The notes beneath the pieces are model-generated. The model ran no database searches. It was given only the letters and a program-made list of their open reading frames with translations, and was not told the origin of the DNA. Shown here one piece after another: positions 1 through 6,176 of a stretch of DNA of 9,419 bases. The DNA comes from Flavobacteriaceae bacterium (GTDB lineage: Bacteria; Bacteroidota; Bacteroidia; Flavobacteriales; Flavobacteriaceae): positions 1-9,419 of the forward strand of contig JAURBD010000063.1 in assembly GCA_030829155.1 (NCBI GenBank), written 5' to 3'. The stretch's first letter is position 1. Every line of letters starts with the position of its first letter. A program made the position numbers and the translations under genes.

Positions 1-360
1 TATTTGTTGTGCAGTTTTACTTAAATCATTTACTCGAAGTTCACTGATGAAAATTCGCGGTAAATTTGGTTTTGGTGGAGCATACCAATAAGCATTTAAT
101 TTCTTGGTATCAAATGAATAAAACTCTTTTTTTTGATACCCGTATTTTAAAAATATTTTTTCAAATGATCCGATTCCAAGAAACGGAATTCCCAGCGTTC
201 TGAAAGCGATATGATCATTAATAATATCTTCCTGAGAAGAAACCCAGCCTTTTTTAATCATTGCATTTGTGATTTTTTTGACATCGGGAACTCGCTCAAA
301 ATAGCTCTTAAAAAGTCCATTTAAAATAGCTTCCAGATTTGATTTTTTAGAAAAAAGCAT
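1..360 (-). CDS. DUF1338 / 2-oxoadipate dioxygenase-like protein, N-terminal 120 residues (partial)
   Basis: The minus strand is open from an ATG at 358-360 to the left edge, giving 120 residues without a stop; the C-terminal part lies outside the window. The protein begins MLFSKKSNLEAILNGLF and contains NDHIAFRTLG (residues 49-57 region, His50) and LPRIFISELRV (100-110). This combination resembles the DUF1338 family, whose characterised member HglS is an Fe(II)-dependent enzyme converting 2-oxoadipate to 2-hydroxyglutarate in lysine catabolism. His50 is the candidate first metal ligand; the remaining His and Glu ligands would lie in the missing part. Family assignment rests on motif recognition only. 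Bacteroidota members are shorter than HglS and their substrate is not clear to me, so the enzymatic activity is inference. No lysine-catabolic neighbour is visible. It is divergent from the lipoprotein gene across a short AT-rich gap. Confidence 0.72.
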   Translation of the reverse strand, partial: MLFSKKSNLEAILNGLFKSYFERVPDVKKITNAMIKKGWVSSQEDIINDHIAFRTLGIPFLGIGSFEKIFLKYGYQKKEFYSFDTKKLNAYWYAPPKPNLPRIFISELRVNDLSKTAQQI

Positions 361-444
361 AATTTGTGAAGGTTCTAAGCTTAAGTTTTAAGTTATTTTT
401 TTTAGTAAATTTAATACAAACTTTTAAATGGCAAATAAACTTTG

Positions 445-452
445 TAAGTTTG
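445..452 (+). promoter_or_regulatory. Possible -7 box (TAnnTTTG) for the lipoprotein gene
   Basis: TAAGTTTG at 445-452 matches the Bacteroidota primary-sigma -7 consensus TAnnTTTG exactly. Transcription would start near 459, giving a leader of about 17 nt before the ATG at 476. No convincing TTG/TTTG -33 element lies at the expected distance upstream (around 420-427), so this could be a chance match in AT-rich DNA. If real, it excludes translation from the upstream in-frame ATG at 428. Confidence 0.3.
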
Positions 453-475
453 GACATCAAAATCAACTTAAAATC

Positions 476-1066
476 ATGAAAAACACATCATCTTTAATAT
501 TTGTTCTTTTTTTATTAATTACCTCTTGTTCTGGTAGTGGTAATGGAATAAAAGCAAAGAAAATTGGAGATGGAATATATGAACAAGGCGGCTGGATTTT
601 TGACCTTAAACAACTTCCTAATGGCGATGATCTAGTGCCTTATTACACAGTTGGAAAATTATCTTCAAACGTAATATCTTCAACTGTACCTGATGGATCT
701 GTAGTCGAAATGGGAGTCACCTTTAATTTTAAGGTAGGCAAAGATGGATCTGATCAAGGGAAAATCATAGGAGCTTATTTTGAGTCCACATCTTCCAATG
801 AAGATGAATTTAAATTTCCACGATGTTTAAGCATTTGTCCCATAAATATTGAAATTTTAGATTCTCTTGAAATAGTTAAAACTAAATCAAAATACGCTAG
901 AAATAATGTTTTTCAAATGCAACTTCAAGATGATGTAATGTATAAGCTCGCGATAGATAGAAAAGTTATTCGAGTTAGAATACCAATATCTGCTAGGAAA
1001 CAGAATACAACCTTTGAATGGTTTAAAATGGACTTATCTGACTATACTTCTGAATTGAATCTTTAA
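476..1066 (+). CDS. Small lipoprotein of unknown function
   Basis: A 196-residue protein whose family I do not recognise. I chose the ATG at 476 rather than the in-frame ATG at 428 because the downstream start gives a clean lipoprotein signal peptide: two-residue start plus Lys, a hydrophobic stretch LIFVLFLLI (residues 7-15) and a lipobox ITSC with Cys18 as the predicted lipidated residue, followed by a Ser/Gly linker. The 428 start would bury this behind 16 polar residues. The mature part is mixed polar with alternating hydrophobic segments, for example VEMGVTFNFKVG (78-88) and KVIRVRIPIS (163-172), suggesting a beta-rich fold. Only two other cysteines are present, close together in CLSIC (117-121). 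It would sit in the inner leaflet of the outer membrane or on the surface. It converges on nadC, with the stop codons overlapping by 4 nt, and is divergent from the DUF1338 gene; neither neighbour suggests a function. Confidence 0.8.
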   Translation: MKNTSSLIFVLFLLITSCSGSGNGIKAKKIGDGIYEQGGWIFDLKQLPNGDDLVPYYTVGKLSSNVISSTVPDGSVVEMGVTFNFKVGKDGSDQGKIIGAYFESTSSNEDEFKFPRCLSICPINIEILDSLEIVKTKSKYARNNVFQMQLQDDVMYKLAIDRKVIRVRIPISARKQNTTFEWFKMDLSDYTSELNL

Positions 1067-1935
1067 ATAGCTTTTAAACTCAAATCAATATTTTTAGCAG
1101 AGTGAGTAATCGCTCCTAGAGAAACGTAGTTTACTCCTGTTTCTGCCATCATAACTATGTTATCTTCCGTTATGTTTCCAGATGCTTCGGTAGCAATTTT
1201 CCCTCCAATTAATTTTACTGCACCCTTAATTTCATTTGGATTCATATTGTCTAATAAAATTCGGTGAATCCAAGGGAAATTGAGACAAGTTTTTATTTCA
1301 TCTTCGTTTCTTACCTCAATAATTACAGGAACATTTATATTTTTATTTTGTAAGTATTTTTTTGTTTGAGTTAATGCTTTATCTATCGAGCCACAAAAAT
1401 CTACATGATTATCTTTAATCATAATCATATCAAACAATCCCATTCGATGATTTTCTCCACCTCCAATATGTACAGCCCATTTTTCAGGATATCTAAAGTT
1501 TGGTGTTGTTTTTCGAGTATCTAGAAGTTTGCAGTCTGTATGATTTATTAATGAAGCCATTTGCTTAGTCAAAGTTGCAATCCCGCTCATTCGTTGCATG
1601 CAATTCAAAATAATTCGCTCCGTAGCTAGTAATTCAAGCTGAGGTCCTTCTACAGTATAAATGACGTCTCCAGGATTTACTGCCGATCCATCATTGATTT
1701 TGGTTTTGAACTCAAAGTTATTATTTTTTGATTTAAAAATATATTTGGCAAGTTCAACTCCAGCTATTATTCCAGGCTCTTTTACCAGAAGCTGAGCTTG
1801 GCTTGTCAAATTATTTGATAAACAAGAAATACTAGTATGATCTCCATCCCCAATATCTTCTGCAAAAGCTGATGCTATGAAGAGATCAATTTCTGTTTTG
1901 TAATTATTTAGAAAAGATTTTTTAGACATAGTCAT
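1063..1935 (-). CDS. nadC: Nicotinate-nucleotide pyrophosphorylase (carboxylating), quinolinate phosphoribosyltransferase
   Basis: This 290-residue cytoplasmic enzyme converts quinolinate and PRPP to nicotinate mononucleotide, CO2 and pyrophosphate, the last step of the de novo branch encoded here. Length is normal for the family. Recognisable landmarks are EDIGDGDHTS (26-35), KEPGIIAGVE (52-61), TERIILNCMQRMSG (106-118), LLDTRKTTPNFR (137-148), HIGGGENHR (156-164) and IMIKDNHVD (171-179). Substrate-binding residues expected from the family are present: Arg107, Arg141, Lys142, His163, Arg164, Lys174, Glu207 and Asp229. The C-terminal barrel motifs TEASGNI (249-255) and VSLGAITHSA (271-280) are intact. 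Its start (ATG at 1935, or the second Met at 1929) lies inside the end of nadB, in another frame, so translation is probably coupled. Its TAA stop overlaps the lipoprotein stop, leaving no room for an intergenic terminator. It is the third gene of nadA-nadB-nadC. Confidence 0.97.
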   Translation of the reverse strand: MTMSKKSFLNNYKTEIDLFIASAFAEDIGDGDHTSISCLSNNLTSQAQLLVKEPGIIAGVELAKYIFKSKNNNFEFKTKINDGSAVNPGDVIYTVEGPQLELLATERIILNCMQRMSGIATLTKQMASLINHTDCKLLDTRKTTPNFRYPEKWAVHIGGGENHRMGLFDMIMIKDNHVDFCGSIDKALTQTKKYLQNKNINVPVIIEVRNEDEIKTCLNFPWIHRILLDNMNPNEIKGAVKLIGGKIATEASGNITEDNIVMMAETGVNYVSLGAITHSAKNIDLSLKAI

Positions 1936-3478
1936 TGTTATAAAAAACTCCTTTATTTTCTTTGATTTGTTGAGCTTGGTTGATTAATAAATAGGCTACA
2001 CTTACCATGTTTCTTAATTCACACAGCTTAGGTGTTAGTTTATTTTGTTGATAGAGTTCCAAAGTTTCCTGATAAAGATTCTTCATTTCTTCAGAAGCTT
2101 CATATAACCCCATATTAGTTTTAAAGATACCTACTTTTTTACTCATTACTTTTTGTAATTTTTGACAGAGTTGATTGGTTTTTTCAAGCTTTTGATTTGA
2201 AGAATATTCTTGTCCATCCCATTCTGGGATTTGGAGATAAAATGATTCTTTAATCTTAGATTCACTGAGTTCTTGAACAGAAAACAAAGCAGCTCTGTGT
2301 GCAAAAACAATAGATTCTAATAATGAATTTGAAGCCAGTCGATTGGCACCGTGAAGCCCTGTGTAACTGCACTCACCGATTGCAAACAACCCTTTCAAGC
2401 TCGATTCTCCCTTAGAATCAACTGTAATGCCACCGCAGCTGTAGTGCGCAGCAGGGACAACAGGAATCATTTGTTTTAGAGGGTTGATCCCAATTGACAT
2501 ACAAGTATCGTGAATCATAGGGAAGTGGGTTAAAAATTCTTCGGAATCAATATTTGTAGCATCCAGAAAAACGTGATTCTCATTTTGAGAAAGCATTTCT
2601 TTTGCGATGGCTCTTGAAACAATATCTCTGGGTGCAAGTTCTCCTCGTTTATCATAGTTAAGCATGAAACGCTCACCATTTTGATTTTTCAAATGACCAC
2701 CAGATCCTCTCAGAGCTTCGGTAATTAAAAATGTTTCTCCATTGACTTTGGATCGAAGTGCAGTTGGGTGAAATTGAATATAAGGTAATCCCTTTATTCT
2801 AACTTTTGCTCTGTATGCGGCACCTAGTCCATCTCCTGTTGCAACTTTTGGATTGGTTGTAAATTCATATAATTGTCCAACTCCCCCTGTTGAAAGTACA
2901 GTTAATTTTGATGTGATGGTAATTATCTCTTGATCGATGGTAGAAATAATATAAGCTCCATAACACTTTTGATGATTTGTTTTTGTGTGGTGATCAGTAA
3001 TAAGGTCAACTAAAATGTGATTTTCAAAATATTGAATTGAATCAATACTTTTTATATGATTAATCAATGCCCGCTGAATCTCTGACCCTGAATGGTCTTT
3101 GTAATGTACTATTCTCTTTTCGGAATGCCCACCTTCTTTTACTAAGTCAAGTTCATTTCTTTTTTTGGTATCGAAAGCAGTTCCCCATTGAATCAACTCA
3201 CTTACCCGATCGTTCCCTTCTTTTACAACAAAATTTATAACTTCCAGATCACCTTGACAATCTCCGGCAATATAAGTGTCTTGGATGTGTTTTTTAAAAG
3301 AATCTTTTTTAAAATTTGATACCACGGCAATTCCTCCCTGAGCATATCGAGTATTACCCTCCATCAAATCTTCTTTGCAGATTAGGGTAATTTTGGTTGA
3401 AGGTGATTTTTGGGATAATTTAATGGCATATGAAAGTCCAGAAATTCCAGTTCCAATAACAAGCACATCTGTATTCAT
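1922..3478 (-). CDS. nadB: L-aspartate oxidase
   Basis: A 518-residue FAD enzyme that oxidises L-aspartate to iminoaspartate, the first step of bacterial de novo NAD synthesis. The N-terminus begins directly with the dinucleotide-binding motif VLVIGTGISGLSYA (5-18; Gly9, Gly11, Gly14). Further signatures of the succinate dehydrogenase/fumarate reductase/NadB flavoprotein family are NTRYAQGGIAVV (42-53), VKEGGHSEKRIVH (113-125), IQFHPTAL (234-241), LAPRDIVSRAIA (281-292), PAAHYSCGGI (342-351) and the FAD-contacting GLHGANRLASNSLLE (374-388). Active-site residues expected from the E. coli enzyme are matched by Glu115, His237, Arg284, His345 and Arg380. The helical C-terminal domain (about 425-500) is present. 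The EGGHS stretch and the position beside nadA identify it as NadB rather than a dehydrogenase subunit. The ATG abuts the nadA stop (TAAATG), and the 3' end overlaps nadC by 14 nt, so all three genes are likely co-transcribed and coupled. Confidence 0.97.
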   Translation of the reverse strand: MNTDVLVIGTGISGLSYAIKLSQKSPSTKITLICKEDLMEGNTRYAQGGIAVVSNFKKDSFKKHIQDTYIAGDCQGDLEVINFVVKEGNDRVSELIQWGTAFDTKKRNELDLVKEGGHSEKRIVHYKDHSGSEIQRALINHIKSIDSIQYFENHILVDLITDHHTKTNHQKCYGAYIISTIDQEIITITSKLTVLSTGGVGQLYEFTTNPKVATGDGLGAAYRAKVRIKGLPYIQFHPTALRSKVNGETFLITEALRGSGGHLKNQNGERFMLNYDKRGELAPRDIVSRAIAKEMLSQNENHVFLDATNIDSEEFLTHFPMIHDTCMSIGINPLKQMIPVVPAAHYSCGGITVDSKGESSLKGLFAIGECSYTGLHGANRLASNSLLESIVFAHRAALFSVQELSESKIKESFYLQIPEWDGQEYSSNQKLEKTNQLCQKLQKVMSKKVGIFKTNMGLYEASEEMKNLYQETLELYQQNKLTPKLCELRNMVSVAYLLINQAQQIKENKGVFYNNDYV

Positions 3479-4480
3479 TTAGCTGAGTTCTAACATACGC
3501 TCAATAGGCACACGAGCCTTACACATTAGATTTTCTTCAATGATAATTTCGGGAAGTTCATGTTCCAAGCACAAGTAAAGTTTTTCAAGTGTATTGAGTT
3601 TCATAAAAGCACACTCACTACAAGCACAAGTTTCATCTTCAACTGGTGCTGGAATGAAAGTTTTATGAGGAGCTTTCTTTTGCATTTCATGTAAAATACC
3701 AGCTTCAGTTGCTACGATAAATTCAGAAGAATTGTTTTCTTGAATATAACTTAGTAATCCAGAAGTACTTCCGATATAGTGAGCTACATCTAATACTTGA
3801 CTTTCACTTTCTGGATGTGCAATGAATTTTGCATTGGGGTATTCTTTAAATAATTTTATGATTTTTTTGAAAGAAAAAGCTTCATGTACAATACATGAAC
3901 CCTCCCATAAAATCATATTTCTCCCCGTTTCTTTAATTAAGTATCTCCCAAGATTTTTATCAGGAGCAAAAATAATTTGTTGATCCTTAGGGATAGATTC
4001 AATCACTTTAACGGCATTGCTAGATGTACATACAATATCACTTAAAGCTTTTATATCGGCCGAACAATTGATGTAAGTAATAACTGTAGCATTCGGATGA
4101 AGCTCTTTAAATTTTTTAAAATCAGCAGGAGGACATGAGTCTGCTAGGGAACAACCTGCTTTTAGATCTGGTAAAATAACTTTTTTGGTTGGGTTAATGA
4201 TTTTTGCAGTTTCTGCCATAAAGTGGACTCCTGCAAAAACAATTGTTGATGATTCTACTTGAGCAGCAGCTTTGGCAAGATACAAACTGTCTCCCAAATA
4301 ATCAGCAAGCTCTTGAATTTCTTTAGCTTGGTAATAATGTGCCAATAAGACAGCATTTTTTTCATTTTTCAGGCGTTTGATATGAGAAATAAGTTCTTCT
4401 TTTGGAGGAACGGGTAAATTTAAATAACCTCTGAGAGAAAGTTTAGAAGTCGCAGTTTCAAAGTCTGTTATGACACCCAT
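3479..4480 (-). CDS. nadA: Quinolinate synthase A
   Basis: A 333-residue [4Fe-4S] enzyme that condenses iminoaspartate (from NadB) with dihydroxyacetone phosphate to quinolinate. The pseudo-threefold architecture is visible through LLAHYYQAKEIQELADYLGDS (45-65), VFAGVHFMAETAKI (81-94), TYINCSADIKAL (135-146), ILWEGSCIVHEAF (190-202), FIAHPESES (219-227) and FIVATEAGILHEM (254-266). The three cluster cysteines expected from the family are Cys110 (KAGCSLAD), Cys196 (EGSCIVHE) and Cys290; Cys290 ends a CxCxxC motif (285-290), a common form in this family, where E. coli has CxxCxxC. Length and motif spacing are normal. It is the first gene of the nad operon, with about 107 nt between a possible -7 box (4594-4601, minus) and the ATG at 4480. 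No Shine-Dalgarno is visible before the start, which is usual in Bacteroidota. Confidence 0.97.
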   Translation of the reverse strand: MGVITDFETATSKLSLRGYLNLPVPPKEELISHIKRLKNEKNAVLLAHYYQAKEIQELADYLGDSLYLAKAAAQVESSTIVFAGVHFMAETAKIINPTKKVILPDLKAGCSLADSCPPADFKKFKELHPNATVITYINCSADIKALSDIVCTSSNAVKVIESIPKDQQIIFAPDKNLGRYLIKETGRNMILWEGSCIVHEAFSFKKIIKLFKEYPNAKFIAHPESESQVLDVAHYIGSTSGLLSYIQENNSSEFIVATEAGILHEMQKKAPHKTFIPAPVEDETCACSECAFMKLNTLEKLYLCLEHELPEIIIEENLMCKARVPIERMLELS

Positions 4481-4593
4481 TAATGTTTTTTTAAATTTTA
4501 GTAAAAATACTTATTTAGATATAAATTGTTTTTTTGTGTAAGATACTATTTTTATAACTTTTTATCTTATCTAGAATTTGCATGCAGGTGTTA

Positions 4594-4601
4594 CAAAATT
4601 A
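4594..4601 (-). promoter_or_regulatory. Possible -7 box for nadABC
   Basis: On the minus strand 4601 to 4594 reads TAATTTTG, an exact match to TAnnTTTG. A start near 4587 would leave a leader of roughly 107 nt before nadA. No TTG-type -33 element is present on the minus strand in the bases just above 4615, so the call rests on the -7 match and its position alone. Confidence 0.35.
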
Positions 4602-4625
4602 CATAATAAACCACATTTGTTTTTG

Positions 4626-4661
4626 TTTTTGAAAGGATTTAAAAAATATTAACTATTTTTG
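4626..4661 (+). promoter_or_regulatory. Possible promoter for the OmpA-like gene (-33 TTTTTG, -7 TATTTTTG)
   Basis: TTTTTG at 4626-4631 followed after 22 nt by TATTTTTG at 4654-4661 matches the Bacteroidota pattern TTG / TAnnTTTG with a spacer inside the 17-23 nt range reported for Flavobacterium. Transcription would begin near 4668, leaving about 85 nt of leader before the ATG at 4754, which has no recognisable Shine-Dalgarno. Confidence 0.5.
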
Positions 4662-4669
4662 CTGTCGAG

Positions 4670-4677
4670 TATTTTTG
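4670..4677 (+). promoter_or_regulatory. Second -7-like box for the OmpA-like gene
   Basis: TATTTTTG recurs at 4670-4677, part of a 9-bp direct repeat (TATTTTTGC at 4654-4662 and 4670-4678, 16 bp apart). No -33 element lies at a suitable distance upstream of this copy, so it may be a weaker alternative start, or a binding site rather than a promoter. Confidence 0.3.
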
Positions 4678-4753
4678 CAGTGTTAAAAATTATTTTAGAA
4701 TATTTATTTTTTTTAATATTGCATCAAAATTTAAAATCATTAAATTAATATAC

Positions 4754-6109
4754 ATGAAAAATTTTAAACTAGTAGCTATATTTTTCCTTTTATTAGGAAC
4801 CGTAAATGCTCAAACATCAGAAAATCCTTGGTTGGTTTCCGTTGGTTTCAATGCAGTTGGTTTGCAAGGTGATTTAACAGGAAGTACCCCTCTGTCCAAG
4901 AATGATTACAAATCAATGAGTTTTGGAGTGCCTTCACTATCAGTTTTTAGATCAATATACGGTGGTCTTTCTATTGGGGCTCAGTTCTCTTTTAACTCTA
5001 TTAAAAAGGAATCAAGTGGTGGTTCAGATGCTAAATTCTCAACTATTGAAGGTGCCCTTAAATATGGATTCGCTAGAGACTCCAAAGTTAGCCCATTTTT
5101 AAAGGCAGGTTTTGGTAGAACTTCTTTTGGGATAGGTAATGAAGACGAATTTAACGCTGCAAGAAACGCTACAGACACCTACTTTGGTGGTGCAGGGTTA
5201 AATTTCAAGTTAGGAGACCGATTAAGTGCTTTTGTAGAAACTAGTTTTAGATCAACTCAAGATGCACCAAAAGGGAATTACTCTCAGCATACTATAGGTC
5301 TTGCATATGGTTTCGGTGCTGGAGACGCTGACAAAGATGGTGTTTCGGACAAAAAAGATAAGTGCCCAGATGTATTTGGATTAAAAGAATTTGAAGGTTG
5401 TCCAGACACAGATGCAGATGGAATTCCAGATAACTTAGATGATTGTCCCGAAGAAGCTGGTCCAGAAGAAAATAATGGTTGTCCAGACACTGACGGAGAT
5501 GGTGTTCTAGACAAAGACGACGCATGTGCAGATGTCTTTGGTTTAGTTGAACTGGGAGGATGCCCCGATACAGATAAAGATGGAATCATTGATTCTGAAG
5601 ACGGATGTCCGGAAGAGGCTGGTTCAGATCAGAATAAAGGATGTCCTTGGCCAGACCAAGATAATGACGGTATTGCTGATAAAGATGATGCATGTCCAGA
5701 TGAAGCAGGAACCTCTGAAGGTAACGGTTGCCCCGAAATTAAAAAGGAAGCACTTAATGAAATGAATAGTATTGGGTCAAACATATTATTCCCTGCTAAC
5801 GGATTCAAGTTGATGGGTAAGAAAACACTCAATGCCCTTCAAGAAATCAAGCGTATTTTAGATGAAAATCCATTAGCTAGTATTTTGATAGAAGGTCATG
5901 CCTCTACCGATGGAAGTGAAAAAAGCAATCTTGATCTTTCACTCAGAAGAGCTGAGTCTGTCAAGTCTAAATTAATAGAATTAGGAATTGATGAAAGTCG
6001 AATTGAAGTTAATGCCTTAGGGGAAACTATGCCAATTGTAGGTGAAGATTCAATAGAAACTAGATCAAAAAGTAGAAGAGTGGTATTCAAATCAAATTCT
6101 TCTAACTAA
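4754..6109 (+). CDS. OmpA family outer membrane protein with thrombospondin type 3 repeats
   Basis: A 451-residue structural protein predicted to link the outer membrane to peptidoglycan. A Sec signal peptide covers residues 1-19 (cleavage VNA|Q). Residues 21-189 look like an eight-strand-type beta-barrel, with alternating aromatic/hydrophobic segments such as GLSIGAQFSF (71-80) and a last strand ending LAYGFG. Residues 191-328 form five thrombospondin type 3 repeats rich in DxDxDG calcium-binding loops and holding all ten cysteines of the protein, paired at 12-residue spacing. Residues 343-448 are an OmpA C-terminal domain: IEGHASTDG (379-387), NLDLSLRRAESV (392-403), ALGETMP (421-427) and SRRVVF. 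Asp386 and Arg399 correspond to the Asp and Arg that bind diaminopimelate in OmpA proteins. It appears monocistronic: its own promoter region upstream, a long hairpin 10 nt after the stop. The barrel's role, whether pore or purely anchoring, cannot be read from the sequence. Confidence 0.93.
   Translation: MKNFKLVAIFFLLLGTVNAQTSENPWLVSVGFNAVGLQGDLTGSTPLSKNDYKSMSFGVPSLSVFRSIYGGLSIGAQFSFNSIKKESSGGSDAKFSTIEGALKYGFARDSKVSPFLKAGFGRTSFGIGNEDEFNAARNATDTYFGGAGLNFKLGDRLSAFVETSFRSTQDAPKGNYSQHTIGLAYGFGAGDADKDGVSDKKDKCPDVFGLKEFEGCPDTDADGIPDNLDDCPEEAGPEENNGCPDTDGDGVLDKDDACADVFGLVELGGCPDTDKDGIIDSEDGCPEEAGSDQNKGCPWPDQDNDGIADKDDACPDEAGTSEGNGCPEIKKEALNEMNSIGSNILFPANGFKLMGKKTLNALQEIKRILDENPLASILIEGHASTDGSEKSNLDLSLRRAESVKSKLIELGIDESRIEVNALGETMPIVGEDSIETRSKSRRVVFKSNSSN
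5324..5737 (+). repeat. Five in-frame thrombospondin type 3 repeat units (27-residue period)
   Basis: Five repeats inside the OmpA-like gene, with first cysteines at residues 204, 231, 258, 285 and 314, so the period is 27, 27, 27 and 29 residues. Units 1 and 3 share a VFGL..L/F.GC form (type A); units 2, 4 and 5 share an EAG....GC form (type B). The last unit carries a two-residue insertion (WP) before its Asp loop. The DNA copies differ at many synonymous positions, so the array looks old rather than freshly amplified. The likely role is a rigid calcium-stabilised spacer between barrel and peptidoglycan-binding domain. Confidence 0.85.
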
Positions 6110-6118
6110 CCAGATTTT

Positions 6119-6176
6119 AAATATTTAAAGAAAAAAGGGTTGATCTTAAGATTAACCCTTTTTTCTTTAAATATTT
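6119..6176. terminator. Long bidirectional terminator hairpin between the OmpA-like gene and rpe
   Basis: Perfect 23-bp inverted arms at 6119-6141 and 6154-6176; the 12 nt between them also pair (one G-U plus three Watson-Crick pairs), leaving a TTAA tetraloop at 6146-6149. The G/C-containing core (GGGTT / AACCC) is flanked on both sides by A-tract and T-tract, so the structure can end transcription from either strand. It starts 10 nt after the OmpA-like stop, and its right arm includes the rpe stop codon (6167-6169) and the last codons of rpe. Confidence 0.85.

Larger units (their letters stand above)
4481..4753. promoter_or_regulatory. Divergent intergenic region between nadA and the OmpA-like gene
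   Basis: This 273-bp stretch is very AT-rich and holds no open frame worth calling. It must carry promoters for both flanking genes: one possible minus-strand -7 box and two plus-strand -7 boxes are annotated separately. Other structures I can see are an 8-bp palindrome TGCATGCA (4579-4586), placed close to where a nadA transcript from the 4594-4601 box would start, and a small inverted repeat ATTTA-GATA-TAAAT (4513-4526) between that point and the nadA ATG. Either could be a repressor site for NAD-responsive control, but both are short and may be chance. I do not recognise a riboswitch or small RNA here. Confidence 0.6.

Noticed and set aside
428..475. Upstream in-frame ATG giving a 212-residue form of the lipoprotein
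   Set aside because: It places 16 polar residues in front of a complete lipoprotein signal peptide, and a possible -7 box (445-452) falls inside this extension.
1062..1078. TTTAAA...TTTAAA inverted repeat as a terminator between nadC and the lipoprotein gene
   Set aside because: The six-pair stem is entirely A-T with no G/C core or following T-tract, so it would be too weak.
5324..5737. Regular 81-bp spacing that could suggest a CRISPR-like or satellite array
   Set aside because: The periodicity is in frame with the protein, the DNA copies differ at many synonymous sites, and the units encode known calcium-binding repeats.
5284..5832. Several overlapping minus-strand and alternate-frame open frames within the OmpA-like gene
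   Set aside because: They are low-complexity shadows created by the repeated Asp/Gly/Cys-Pro codons of the thrombospondin type 3 repeats.
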